In this document: piece after piece, positions 22,299-34,732 of the stretch
How positions within the stretch are numbered: position 1 is the first letter of the stretch
Layout of the letters: each line of letters begins with the position of its first letter
Origin: Orbilia blumenaviensis
Taxonomy: Eukaryota > Ascomycota > Orbiliomycetes > Orbiliales > Orbiliaceae
Direction: 5' to 3'
Assembly (NCBI GenBank): GCA_036872755.1
Contig: JAVHNS010000011.1
Coordinates: 310,001-374,000 of the forward strand
Length of the DNA: 64,000 nt
Program-made: the position numbers and the translations under genes
The notes under the pieces: model-generated
Database searches by the model: none
Told to the model about the DNA's origin: nothing
What the model saw: only the letters and a program-made list of their open reading frames with translations

Positions 22299-25200
22299 TT
22301 TGAATATTATTTAATGAAAGTGGTAATTATATAAATGAGTGTGAGGATATTGGAGTTAAATGAATGACTGAGCCGGCCCTGAGATATGTCGAAGTAACGT
22401 TGGTTTCTCGAATTCTACGAGCGATTCGCTGCCATATTTAAGCTCCCCGGAATGCTTTCTTATTTATTCCAGGCTCAATCGGCATCCCGATATGTTTCTC
22501 GAATTTATAAAGTTTCTCGACTCCGATATCCCAGGCGGGCATTTCGTCCCGTTTGGAAGTGAATATCCTGGTGACAACATATTTGTTGATGTCAAGCTAT
22601 ACACGAAAAAATGGTTCGGATCCACTAAGGAGCAGATTTTCGTCCATTATCGTTGTCCTAGCCGGAGTTCGGTCTTATAGGCGAACCATTTTCTAAACGG
22701 CGCTGGTAGAGTTTAGTAGCAGAAGGATTAGCACACAATAGTACTGATTCCTACGAGTGGTTAGTGGGTATTGTGGATCACGGAACTGCAAAACGTTCGG
22801 GATTTGACAGGTACAGTCGAGGCTTGGCCTCTCGAGGTTAACATCGAGCAAACAACGACCACTAAGGTAGCTTAGCTGTCTTCAAGTCCGCGACCAATTG
22901 GCGACCAAAGAATCTGGGCAAAGGCTTGAAGATCCCCAAACCGAAAATACTTGAGCACGAGCATGTGCCCTGTGTCATAGTCATCAATCTGCAAGTTTAT
23001 GCTATGTACCTAATATATACTCAGGAAGTTCTGTAACGGTAGAAATCATTTTCGGGCGATCGGTATTCTGGTCCAGAGTTTAAATGTTTTGGAACAGCTG
23101 CTTTGAGAAGGTCAGTAATGCTGCTGTGTTTCAACCGAGTCGGAGTTATGGCAAGGGTGGTCTGTCTCGCCAGGGTCTGATGGAGCGTAAAGTCGAACCG
23201 AAGTATCCATTTGCCATCCGTTTCGACGCAGGAGAAGGGGGGCAATTCAGCGTCATAAAAAGACGACAGACCAGCCTGGTGCCTACCCTGAAGATCATTC
23301 TGAAGGTGGGCGCAATGTGGGCGTACGTACTATGTACACATGTGGAGACAGCACGTAACGAAAGTTTTCTTGGGTTTCATTCCAGCATCGGTGTTAAATT
23401 ACGAATACGGCTTGCCCTTGCCTCCCGCCTGCACCGATAGAATTTTGTCGAAGGGTGGAACAACGACGGAAAAAACCTGCTTCCTAAACCATCTGGCTTC
23501 ATGACAGGTTTTTTCTGATCCCGACGACATCATTCCGTCGCTAAAAGCTGCCAGCCTCCACATACAGGCCGTTTAGCCGCCTGGGAAAAAACGACACCTT
23601 CGCTTTTGCTGCTTCGCCATCTGACTCTTGTGGTTCCTCCCCACTTTCGCGAACCTTGGCATATATGGGAACTAGCGTATCGATATCGCCGTGGGATGCG
23701 AATTGTAATCGTAGTCTTGACTTTATTCGTCCATGTGCATTCCATCGTTTTCCGTTAGTTCGGTTTTGTGATCAGGCTTGCAACTTTAAGGCTTATAAGT
23801 TTTTCTCGTATTGTTTTTTTCTTTCCTGGCCATGCATGGTCTCATTACATCTCGCACTCATCCCGCTTTGAGGCTGAAGATTTGATTCGTACGGCTCGGT
23901 ATTTTCACCCATGTTCATATCCTCACCTATCGTGAGTGCGAGCGGTTTGCATAGGTCCTTGTCCTCGGTGCAGAGTAATATTATAATACTTTCGGTAATC
24001 TCCTCGATTAGGCCTGGCTATGAAATAGAGTAATTCTATATTTGGGGCCTGCAGCTTGTAGGGTTCGTAGTGCATGTTCTCTGCTGATTCGATTCTCGTC
24101 TGTTTAATCAAAAGAATTCAAGACCAAGTGCGACGGCATTTTCGGACCTTCTAGCAGACATGAGCGGCCAATTGATGGTAGCCACTTAACCAACGTAGGC
24201 CGCCCACAGGATATCTTGTATCCAGCTGGCCAACACTACCCCTGAGCACCTCACCTATAAGCTCACAACACATCTGAATTTTTTCGCATTGCATTGCATT
24301 TATTATATACCTGTGCATAGGACCATGTTGGGACGCTTTTCATAATGATGATGCATGATGGGTTGGACTTTAATTTCTCATTCACGGATAGCCCCATGCG
24401 CACGTATTTATATATTCTAGATGGGTATAAATCGAGGAGCGCAGATTACGAATGTAGATTTATACATATATAGCCCGCGCTCAGTAACGTGTATAACATA
24501 GAATCGAACTACGATCAACCGCTGATGTCAAAATTCCTAAAAGGAAACATATTTACTCATCTTCCTGAGATATATATAACTGTAGCCAGCTAGCTGTATA
24601 CGTAGCTTACCTAAATTCCTTAAGGACGTAGGTACGTGTGAGTTAAAATGTTGGGTTCCGGTAGCCACATGGGCCATGGAAAACCCCGAAATATTTAGGT
24701 AATTGTAAGCCATTCCTAAAATGACTCCCTCAGCTCAAAGCTCATTTTATAAGATGTCAGTTTTGCTATATGAAGGCTGATACATACTGATGTGTATATT
24801 CGATTCTCGAATATCTTTATCATGAAAGACTAGATAGAGCGAGCTAGCGAATCGCGGGCCCTGAATTCCGCCTTTAGGAGTTCTCTAGATATGGGACCAT
24901 ATTTACTTGTATTTGATATCGAGAATTAAATGGATTTAAGGAAATGTGTAATACTGATTCTGTCTACCAGCTTAATCGGCAGCCATACGTAGGCTTTGTC
25001 ATTAGAATTTATCAACTGGGGGGCCTCTATATTTCTGTCTGACATGGCCAGCTTATGGAGTTTGCTCATGCTGATTTGGCGGATGATGCATGATGTTTTA
25101 CCATACCCATGATCGTGGCTCGAACACTCAGACAACTGCCAGCCGCATTGAATACTAATTCCATGGTTTGAGAGACGTTATCGATCAAGCACCTGCACAC

Positions 25201-26264
25201 AGATACCATTGCAGAAGCCCCCCAGCTGCTATGTTTCTGTGTTTTCATAGCTGGGAAGTTATACATATGGTCATTGTCATCAACTAATCATGATATAGAG
25301 CTAGCACTAACTACGGGCTTCACAAATTTGAGAGTGGCAGGCTGGATCTTTGAACCCCACTATGGTCAAAATAGCTAGCTAGGTAGTGTTTGATTCCTAG
25401 AACTGGAAATACATTTGACACCTCCTGGCCTCGAGGTTGGTTCATAACGTTTATGAGGCTGAAGGCTGATATCTAAGCACCAGATCGTATTCTTGTCGTG
25501 ATATATCGCCTGAGTTACTCACTGACTTGCTTACCTAGTACATAGGTACTTACTTAATCCGAAAAGCTAGTATAGTATATAAATTACATAGACACAATGA
25601 GGGCAAAAAAAACAAAGCGAAGTCTGATCGAGAATCTTGGACGGGAGATGGATTTCACAAAAAAAAACCAGGGATGTCCTGTAAACGGGAAAGTGCGAAC
25701 AGTATGGAAGGAATCTTAATACATGAGCATGTAGTATGTACCCATCAGGTACCCAGCTGGGATCGAGGCTAAGCAAAAAGCAACTGGACCCAACTAATTC
25801 CAATGCAGCAAGGAAAGGGATACTAAATTGGGCTGCCTCCCGCTCGTTCCATCCCTTCGATTTGCTTGCCTACTTGCTTGCCTATTACTTACTTGCTCGT
25901 TTGACTTTTTTTATGTTACGTTACGTTACATTACTTTCTGCTCTGATTTAATTGCCAGGTCGAAAAACCCGCAGCCCTGTTTTCGATTTCTCCTTTTAAT
26001 TATCATCGTCACACGAATATATCGCCAGCAAAGTAGGAGAGCAAGTTTACAGAAAACCGACGACGACAATCAAGAAGGTGAAGACGAAGACGCTGGAGGT
26101 GCGTGTAGCGTGGGAGAGAGTGTGCGTGAGAGTGAGAGTGAGAGATAGAGAGACACTGCTATCGGCGGAGACCGATATCGTCAACTGCAGTGCCGCCCTA
26201 TCCACTACCCACCTCTGACCTACAACATTTAAACGGATAACTACAACCAGAAACCATCACGACA
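22299..26264. other. Long gene-free region and leader of the F-box/propeller gene
   Basis: About 4 kb with no gene I can support. The left half has moderate GC content around 22840-23700 with a 118-codon frame (23084-23440) lacking features. The middle is AT-rich. From about 25850 there are pyrimidine-rich repeats (TTGCTTGCCTAC type), a GTTAC tandem near 25915-25935 and a GAGAGT-rich tract near 26115-26150. These probably lie in the promoter and 5' leader of the next gene. Confidence 0.4.
23469..23515. repeat. 11-bp perfect inverted repeat (GAAAAAACCTG / CAGGTTTTTTC)
   Basis: Arms at 23469-23479 and 23505-23515 with a 25-nt spacer. It could form a stem in RNA. No gene ends nearby, so a terminator role is not supported; a relic of a terminal repeat or chance are alternatives. 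Confidence 0.5.
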
Positions 26265-29200
26265 ATGTCTTCGACATTTTTCGACCAAGCTGCCTCCGAC
26301 CAGCCTGTCCAGGCGCAGGAACAAGAGCAGCCGCATCCAAGAAACTCAATCGACAAGAAAGGCAAAAGAAGAGTGTCAGCGGAGAACAACATCGACCTGG
26401 AAAACAACACATCGCCCAGCGCTGGCCATGGCTCGCGAAGGAGCTGTGAGAAGCAGAGGATGCGGGGCCCTTCGGCGTTTTCGCGTCTGCCGAGAGAGAT
26501 AATACAGCAGTGAGTGCTTTCCCATACTCCATCCTATGATCCAGGTGTAGTCTGTTTGAATATGCGAGCTATTTCAGGATCTCGATAGTACTTCTGTACG
26601 ATATGCGTATTTGTAAAGAGATATATCTCGCGATGGATTCGTGGAGTTTAATTTTAGTTTAGTATCATCATCATCACGCTAACGCTGTGTTGCCACCACC
26701 ATCTAGGATCCTGTTCTTCGTCTCCCCGAACGAATTCGACTCTTTGACCCTCATAAACTCTTCATGGTACCAGGCATCCCGATCATGTCTTCTATACGCT
26801 CGCCAGCTATCACAATGCGGTGTTCCTGTGTCCAAGGATATCGAGGATACACCGGAAAACCTCACCTCGCTCGCCCACCAGTTCGGTCGCGCTTCGCGAA
26901 GAGGCTTGTTCGAATCCATGCTCCGCCCCGAAACAACTGAGATTCAGCTGATATGCCGCAGCTTATCTTCTTCCGCAGCTGTTCCGGGTGGCGAAGTGTT
27001 CAAGTACGAGTTCTCGCCAAAGGGAACACACCTGGTCGCTATTTCGTCGTCGAGAATGGTCGTTATTGATACAGCAACACCCTCAAAAGATATGCCCGTA
27101 ACCATCAGGCGTGAATTAAAGATTCTACGTAGGCCGATTAGCGCTGCTATTTTGGATAATGGAAATGTTATGGCAGTTCTTTCGACAGAGCACAAGGTCA
27201 ATATCTACAACTTGGAAGAACATAAAATCAAGCGAGTGAAGTCGCTGGATTTGGATAACGCTCCTCGAGCTATAGCACTGGCTCCTGATGGCACTGTCCT
27301 AGCGGTGGCATACGATGGAGGTGTTGAGGTCATTTCTCTGGTCCCGGGCTTTGAGCAGAAACGTGCTGTCAAGTGTGACCTTGTAGATACGCTCTGTTTC
27401 TCTTTGGATGGTACGGTTCTCATCGGATCGACTTTGAACTCGGGCAGCCCTGCGACTGTGGTTATCTCGGCGCCATACTTCTCCGACGTCATGGTCGCTA
27501 CGGAGTCTTTGGTCCAAATGTGGACGACGCAGATCCTATTCCCCACAACATCAAGGGATATCTCCCATGCAACGTTACTGGCCCACCACGGTGATAATTC
27601 CTCGTGGACATTCACGTACGACAAGGCATTTGCTGCTTTTAGAGCTGTTCGGGTAGACGACCTCAGGAATGGACACACTTACTTTTCGACGCCAACCACG
27701 AGCCCACTGCCACCAACTATGCTACCCGCTCCGAGTGCAGACGGTCGAGTTGTCGCTTCAGGGTTCAGCTCTAATTCAGTGTGGATATACGGAGTCCCAT
27801 CGGACTTGGAAAACCCCGTGGAATCAACTGCTGAAGCAGGTGGGAGCGCCTCTCGAAACAGTCTTATGATCGGGGCAACATTTGTTCCTTGGCAACATTC
27901 TGTCGAACGGAGTAGGAATAACTTCGTACAGGGAAAGATGGTTGGACAGGTTCCAGGACTGGTCGGGTTGAAATTCTCAATGACAAGCAAAGGCGAAAGA
28001 CTTATTGCTGTAGCCGCAGGCATCCAGAGCGAAGAACACCATGAAGGTCCAGAGCCTGAGATACTGGAAGGTGGTAGGGTTGTTTTATACAACTTTGCTA
28101 GAAGCCCGAGCAAAGGGGAAAGGAACATTATCGTGGTGGATGTTGGTGATGGATCAAATGTCGAATTGGAACAACTTGAAGAACAGCAAAACGATATCGA
28201 GGCGGAAGTTAATATTGTACGACGTCGGACTGTGGCCCAACGCCAGAGACGATCTGTTATCGGGCCCTCTGTACCGCCAGTGCCTCCCCTACCGAGTGTG
28301 ATACCGCTGACTTCTCACGCCAATGAATCTTCAACGAGCATTGCTACAACACCCACCGTGTCCCGCCAAGGAACAGACATATCCCATGCCGAGGAAGAAG
28401 AGGAGGACGGCGTTTCACTGAACGAGGCGATCGAGTGGTCATACTCACATACTGATACTCGATCTCACACCATTCTTCAGCGCGCAGCCACGGCCGCACG
28501 TGCTAATGCCGAAAGAACTCCCCGCCGTAGACCAGACGCAGCTCCAGGCCCGAACTTCGCCGTCACCAACTATCGTCTTCTTGGTCTGCGTGAGGAGGAG
28601 TGGGTAGAACCGCCACCGCCATATGTTGAGAAGCTTACCGCAGTCCCTCTTTACGACTATGAAGCCAGACTTTTAGAGCGTGCCAGAAGCATGGGTATCC
28701 TGAATCCTAACGAGCGAGTGCGTAGGCGAAGTAGTGGCGGTGAATTGGATATCGATAGGCGAGAACGTGACCCACTCGCTTCTGGGGCATCAAGTCCTAG
28801 ACTCCGACGAAATGTTCCTAGTCTGAGGATAACGAGTCCTGTAAGCCCTGGCGGCGGCGGCCTCTCTCGTAATGGCTCAGTTAGTGCTGGGCCTAGCACA
28901 ACTTTCCAAGGGTTCAACTTTGTGGACCCCTCAGCCACAAATATGGGAACACCACCAGCGACCAGCACCAGTTTTACGGGAGATCAGAGACGACCTTCGA
29001 CTGCGCAGTCACTTTCTCGCAGGAATTCTATTCAACGCGAACCTCCTGGCGGCATATTATCCACCATCAATGACACCGAGAGATCATACCCTCCGCCAAG
29101 CCCGCAACCCTCACGTCCTAGCATGGAATCTCAATATTCTGTGCCGCCAGCACAACCCTACGCCCAGCCTCAAAGGTCGACAACTCCAACTATGAATCAA

Positions 29201-30679
29201 CAGGAATCTCCAGTTCATACTCATGGTCGTCTCAGATCAAGAGATCCGGAAAGCATGCCACAGCGAGTCTTTTTTGATGAGAGGTCACCTGTGATTCCGC
29301 CTGTGCCAGCAATTCCAACTCAGTACCGTTCCAATTCCATGCCATTAGAACAAAGTATAACGCCTACGCAAAGTCCCCAACAGCGAGCTCATACGGAACG
29401 CCCGCAATCAGCGATGTACCCACACCCTGCTCCGTTTGCGCAGCACTACAACAGCAGTGTTACGTCTCTGCCCAGTTTCGACACTAGTAGGCCATTGAGA
29501 ACGACTATTTCACCTCGAGCGGCCAGGATCCCTCCCCAACCAAGCACCCCGCCTGCGACACAAGCCCAGTTTCAGACCCCTTCGCCGCCACGGCCTAGCT
29601 CTATGTCTCAACGCCCACCATCGCAACCACAGCAGACGCAGCAATCACCACAAACCCCACAGCAATCCGGCCAGCTCCTTCTGCCCCTAATTTCACGCCT
29701 TCCATCACATCGTTACAGCAGACAAAGCGAGGCTCCTTCCAGCCCGGCGTTGTCAATCCCGTCTGTCACCTCTGCATCTCAACCAGTAACGCCAGTGACT
29801 CCATTAGGATTGGCTGCCACATCTGCGACGGCGCCAGTGACTCCTGTAGTCCCTCGCAATGTAACATCCAGTCCTCGAGGAATGATTCCTGTATCAGCGA
29901 TGGTTGCTCAACCAGGGCCCCCGCCAGGGAGCTCAGGGTCTACTCATAGCGCATCTTCAGCTGGGCACCCACAATTTAGAACTGCAATGACAGGCGGCAG
30001 CCACAGAAACACACTATCGCTTACTGTCTCACCGCCGCCAGCCCAGGCAGCAACGCCTTCGGCACCGAACACAGCACCTTCACATCAAGCCGCGAATACA
30101 GCAAACCGTGGTAGTGGTACACAGCGCTCCAGGTCTCGTGGACGTCGCAGCCAGCACGGTCCTCCAACGGGATATGTAAACCCAGCGTTTATGGCGGTTC
30201 CTAACGGCCCACCCGGCGCATCCCAGGTTGCATATGCACCAGGCCATCCTGGCGAACGACCACTTCCTTCACCTGGGCGCCGGGCCAGTCGGAGATCCCC
30301 ACTTCATGGTGGATTCTATGCCCAAGGAGCCTCAGGGATGCCTGGTGCCAGTAATACGTCGGTAAATAATCTCACCCGTGGAAACAGCCGTGCAGAGCGA
30401 TCGGCGGCCCGAGCAGCGTCTACTAAGAAGAGAAAGGGCTGGGGACGAAAAGGCAAGGAAAAGAGTGCAGGGGCAATGATGAAAGAGAACCGTGCGTCGG
30501 TGATGCAGCAGAATCAGCAAGGCGGTAATCCGTCCGCCTATGCCGAAAATAATAACAGAGGCAGAACGCAAGTTGCCGGTGGAAATGGGATGGAAGACAG
30601 TTTTGAGGTTGTGAGACGGACTAGTGGTAATGAAGGTGGTCATGGGAATGCAGAGAAGGCTGGTTGTTCGATTATGTGA
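26265..30679 (+). CDS. Large F-box / WD40-like propeller protein with disordered tail and C-terminal CaaX box
   Basis: Two exons, 26265-26509 and 26707-30679, across a 197-bp intron (GTGAGT..TAG); 1405 residues. The intron interrupts an F-box-like helix set: FSRLPREIIQQ joins ILFFVSPNEFDSLTLINSSWYQASRS (about 72-110). A beta-propeller-type region with repeated short strands (KYEFSPKGTHLVAISS, IALAPDGTVLAVAYDG, CFSLDGTVLIGS) covers roughly 165-570. From about 590 to 1390 it is Pro/Ser/Gln/Arg-rich and surely disordered, with a basic SRSRGRRSQ patch and a KKRKGWGRKGKEK patch near 1215-1325. The last four residues are CSIM, a CaaX prenylation box; Met at the end is typical of farnesylation. Inferred role: membrane-tethered F-box or scaffold protein. 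No close relative is recognised. Confidence 0.85.
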
Positions 30680-31577
30680 GCTCAATTTTCGGGAATGTGT
30701 TTTAAGAGCAAAGGTTTGTAATAACAAGAATACTATATACTGTGGTAATTTCCCTCTTTTTTTTCATTATATATATATAACACTATGGCGTATGATTGGG
30801 CTGTCTGTTTTCTTTATTCACCCTGTTCTACCAAAAGAGATGCGTTTCTTGTGGGTTTTTATGCCTCTTTAGCACGTATTCTGTTTCTTTATTACGATAA
30901 CACCATTTTCTTTTATTTCGTTTAACTATATGACGGCGGACATGGAAAGCAAGGATAAAGGGCAAGGACAAAGGCAAGGCAATGTGCGAAAGGGGAGGTT
31001 TTATAAAAACAAAACCTCATGCTTCTTTTTTGGAATATGGAAAATCTCATGGAAAACATTGGCTATATAGCGAGTCGGTTTTACTCATTTCGTTCATCCT
31101 TGATTTTTCCTTTTTTAGTTTTTAGCTAAAGTATATAGATTGCATAGTCGGGGTATTTAGCTAGCCCAATATATTATTAACTAGTCTTATAGTAATGAAA
31201 TTTATTCATGTCAGTTAGATGCCTAACTATTTCATTTGCGATTCGGGATGCCACGGGTGCCATGTGTGCGCGGAATTACTAGGATAGATACATATGTGGT
31301 CTTCGGACGTATACGCGTATCTATACAGAAACCCACAGTTTAGTTTCGAGATCTCGAAACTGGCAGAGATCATGCAATTTAGAATATCGAAATTCGACGA
31401 GGACATGCGACAGAACAAAATATTCCAAAAATGCAGCTGCGCAGGTTGTTGAGGCTGGCTTACGAGGCCATCCACAATCAATGAACTTCTAAAAATTGTA
31501 GGACGCAATCCAAAAACATCAATTGCAGCATAGGTAGAAAGTTTGGCAAATAGAAAACTAGGGGGAAAGGGAAAACA
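30680..31577. other. 3' region of the F-box/propeller gene and spacer
   Basis: Carries T-rich and TATA-rich sequence soon after the stop, plausible 3' end signals. A hairpin lies at 30995-31018. No gene recognised. Confidence 0.4.
30995..31018. repeat. 8-bp perfect hairpin (GAGGTTTT / AAAACCTC)
   Basis: Arms 30995-31002 and 31011-31018 around an 8-nt A-rich loop, about 320 bp past the stop of the large gene. It may lie in its 3' untranslated RNA or be fortuitous. Confidence 0.4.
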
Positions 31578-32300
31578 TCAGAATTCCTGTCCTGCCCTTA
31601 TAGCGGCTGGTTTTGAGGCCAACTTCTCCGCCAGTTCCCCAGACCCTATTACAATATCTCGAAACATGACTTCCGGTAAATTGTCCACATCTTCTCTGTC
31701 AACGATTCCTTCTCTAATTATCCTGGTCATCCAAATCCACAACTCTTGTGAAGTAATAGAGGGACGATGAAAATTCACAAAATCCTGCTCTTCATAATCT
31801 ATCATGTCCTTAAAAATGGTGGAGTTCTTATATAAAGCCTCCCAAAGCTTATATGTCTTATAGTCTAGCCAGAGGTCAAGTGCATCTTCGGATCTCCATT
31901 GACGAACTTTAGAAGTATTCAGGTCGAAAGCTGAGAGGCTGTTAGGATTGCCTACTGCCGCCACAGCCATTATATCCCAAAGGTCGTAGGACTGGTCATA
32001 CGCTAAAACTTCCGAGCATGTGTACTCAGCATATATTTCTTCGAGGATTTCTATACCGATCTTAGTGCATCTAACGTTCGCTTTTTGAAGTTCGGTCACT
32101 ATCGTCGTTGCTACCGATGGCGTTCCGGCTGAAGATTGTGAATCTGGTTTTAGTTCTCGGCTGAAATGTCGTAGTTGCACGCGCACGTAGCAGGTATTTT
32201 GTAGAGCGATTACCCGGATTAGGCGAGGCATGCACCCGTAGTTTATTGATAGTGTCGAAGCTCGGCATTTGAGCGCACTATTAAGCAATCTCAAAGACAT
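31578..32300 (-). CDS. Protein of unknown function with mitochondrial-like leader
   Basis: One uninterrupted frame of 240 residues from the ATG at 32300-32298. The first about 50 residues are rich in Arg, Ser and Leu without acidic residues (MSLRLLNSALKCRASTLS, then RHFSREL), like a mitochondrial presequence; a second Met at residue 24 is an alternative start. The body is acidic and helical, with Trp/Tyr-rich patches (YDLWDIMAVAAVGNP, ALDLWLDYKTYKLWEAL, SQELWIWMTRIIREG). I recognise no family. It lies about 1 kb downstream of the PIN-domain gene on the same strand; both have leader-like N-termini, so a shared compartment is possible. Composition is not decayed, so I regard it as a real gene. 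Confidence 0.65.
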   Translation of the reverse strand: MSLRLLNSALKCRASTLSINYGCMPRLIRVIALQNTCYVRVQLRHFSRELKPDSQSSAGTPSVATTIVTELQKANVRCTKIGIEILEEIYAEYTCSEVLAYDQSYDLWDIMAVAAVGNPNSLSAFDLNTSKVRQWRSEDALDLWLDYKTYKLWEALYKNSTIFKDMIDYEEQDFVNFHRPSITSQELWIWMTRIIREGIVDREDVDNLPEVMFRDIVIGSGELAEKLASKPAAIRAGQEF

Positions 32301-33343
32301 TCCGTAGGCGTGTTTGTTATTATGAGCGATCGACGATGGTGGGTGCGTTCGAGCAGATGTGTTGAAATACTTTCTTGTTCTTCTGAAAATCTAAAGTTGT
32401 TGTAGTTTGGTGGAGTTGGGCCCTGCCACTGTCTTTAACTACAGGAGCTGGTACCTAGTTAGCTTTATTTACAAGAGAACAAATGAGGCTATTCTAGATC
32501 TTGAATGTCCAGAACAGGTCCATCATTGAGACCCGGGTAACTCGCCACTATGGTTTATACAGACTTAGAAACAGGACACGAGAATGACATTGGGACACCT
32601 GGCCACTCAGGTATCTTTAGCATCCTGGTATCTAAAACAACATTACGGCTAATATCGTCCCAGTAATTCTGTGATGAGTCCTGACCGCTTGTATTCCTTG
32701 GCGGCAGGGAATTTACACCAGTCATACAACGAAAGACCCTATCAATTTAACCTTGGGTGGTAATTGAGGCAATGGATTCTTTCGCTGGCATATTTGCTGA
32801 AAAATCGTAGAATTTTCTAATAATGTAGAAGCTAGTATTTTGGGACATCATATAATTTATCGTCTTCATTCATACTACTAGTCCTCAAGTAAATTTGGAG
32901 TATAATACTAAATTACGTTCGTCAATTGAAGAGATGTTCGTAATTAGCGTCTACGTATAGGATTATATATACTAGTAGAATAAGCTTTGTTTTGTATATA
33001 ATAAATTAATTATTTCAAAAAAAATGGCTTAAATATATAAAATTTGAGTGCTAAATAGGAAACAAAAGATTACATAGAGGGTGGCAGGTCCAGCCACCTT
33101 GTTCATGGTATTCTAACATACCTTAAATATAAATAGAGGATTTAGTACCCTCTTTGCCAGGTTAATTGAAGGGGTTTGTAACTTTTGTTAGGCCATAATG
33201 AAAACACTAGTTAATACCCACAAGTTGCAACCGAAGTTCGTCAAGAGAATAAAGGTACAAGGCCATTACAATAGCTTGCATATGGCTTTAATAGTCAAGT
33301 TGCTTTGGTGAGTCTTACTCTTAAGATTTCTGCTTCGTCCGTT
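32301..33343. other. AT-rich spacer
   Basis: Strongly AT-rich, especially 32800-33070, with no recognisable gene. It includes the presumed promoter of the leader-bearing unknown gene at its left side. Confidence 0.35.
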
Positions 33344-34164
33344 TCATGACCCTTTCTCGGATTTGCTTTTTGTCGACCTTCCAGAAGCAATTTCTGGTGG
33401 TGAGGTTGTCATCCCTAATTTGAGCCAGGTTATATCAACGGTATATGTTATTATACCTTGAGTTTCCAAGCCATGGGCAAAATCTCCTGCCACTTTCTTA
33501 TCGCCCGTCACAAATGCAAGGCCGTTGATGTGGCTCTCACAGGCAAGCGCGACATCAACCCGGCTCCTCCCCAGCACCTTTTCCCATGAGAAGCCTAAAA
33601 AGCAAGGGTTAGACTAAGTTTTTGATTAAACACTCAAAAAAATTCTCTAGTATCTACTATCTTACCTTTCCCCTTCCTCGCGGCCACTGACGCCGACACT
33701 ACCTCTTGTCCTTTTTTCCTCAGGTTTCTATTATGCGCCACGACCCGCGTTTCAAACTCCGCATGTAGGACTCTGGAGCACAACTCTGCACTCTCTTTTG
33801 ATAGACATGGGCCGCTTAATAGAGTAATGCCCTTCGCCTTTAGCTTTATAATGGTATCTTCATATTTGGTATGGCGCTCTATTAGCGCCGGGCTGGATAG
33901 GTACTCCACGATTCCGTACTGGAGTACCCCTACTCTTCCTATTTTTAGAACTTTGCTGAGCCAAGAGTCTAGAGTTTTCTCCTCTAGCACGAGAGACAGC
34001 ATATTACTGTCGAGTATTATGCCTTTCCCTAGCTTCCCAGCGCTAAAATCGCGCCATCCAACGGCACGGCCGGTTGTACTAAAAGCCCGGAATCCTGTGC
34101 ACCCTCTACCAACGAGAAAGTTCAGTGACTTGCAGAATATCACTGTTAAGACACATAATAACAC
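33344..34164 (-). CDS. PIN-domain (VapC-like) ribonuclease-fold protein, probable mitochondrial leader, start unresolved
   Basis: Two visible exons, about 34164-33666 and 33594-33344, joined across a 71-bp intron (GTAAGA..TAG). The joined frame is about 250 codons. The PIN-fold acidic residues are in place: an Asp in the first strand (GIILDSNML), a Glu in GIVEYLS, an Asp in RSRVDVALACES, and the TGDKK motif (AFVTGDKKVAGDF), which resembles the last acidic site of VapC-type enzymes. PIN proteins are metal-dependent RNases, in bacteria often toxins. The N-terminal part (GFRAFSTTGRAVGWRDF) looks like a mitochondrial presequence. The frame has no ATG before DSNML; an acceptor CTTAACAG near 34145 suggests an upstream exon that I could not locate. 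A Lys/Ser-rich tail ends the protein. Confidence 0.7.
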
Positions 34165-34732
34165 ATCCGTCAGCCTCCAAGTTATACTTTAGTTTAAATT
34201 ATTGACCTTCAAAAGAGACAGTATTATTCTATGGGGCCCGTTAAATATTCTCCAAAACTAAATTTCAAACGTTTGCCTCCATCACATATTTATAAAACCA
34301 ATTTGTCAAACAGCGTTACTTACTTATAGGGATATATATATATTGTGATAAGCCAATGCAAGTGGTTAAAGTCAATTTTGAAAGGTGTATAACTAGCCCG
34401 GAAGTATTAAATTAAGTTATCGCTACAATTCTACAGATTTTGCAATTGAAGTTCACATTTGAGATTTATGTCATATTATGTGTAATTATTTCGTAAAACG
34501 GGTGTTTTGCAATCGGCAAAATATCCAGATCTAATGTTAAGGACATACACGTGGATATATATTGAATTTAGCGCACTCGATGAACTGAGGGCACTATTCA
34601 GCTATGACGTTATACCATTAAGAAGGAATCCAAAATATGCCTATCATTAAGATTGTAATTTGTCCCTTAAGTGTAGAGAGACATGGGATCGTCAAAAAAT
34701 ATGGTTCAGAACTAAGACTAGCTTCTACAGAT
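34165..34732. other. AT-rich spacer
   Basis: AT-rich DNA that should contain the missing first exon and promoter of the PIN gene and the 3' end of the secreted protein gene. No other gene seen. Confidence 0.3.

Noticed and set aside
23084..23440. 118-codon plus-strand frame with an overlapping minus-strand frame
   Set aside because: Neither translation shows a domain, signal peptide or extended splice structure.
24490..24530. A possible tRNA T-arm on the minus strand (CGTAG, TTCGATT loop, CTATG)
   Set aside because: The T-stem pairs well, but no matching acceptor stem, D-arm or clean anticodon arm was found at the right distances.
25828..26148. 106-codon plus-strand frame before the large F-box gene
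   Set aside because: It is made of pyrimidine-rich and GAGAGT-type repeats that look like promoter and leader sequence.
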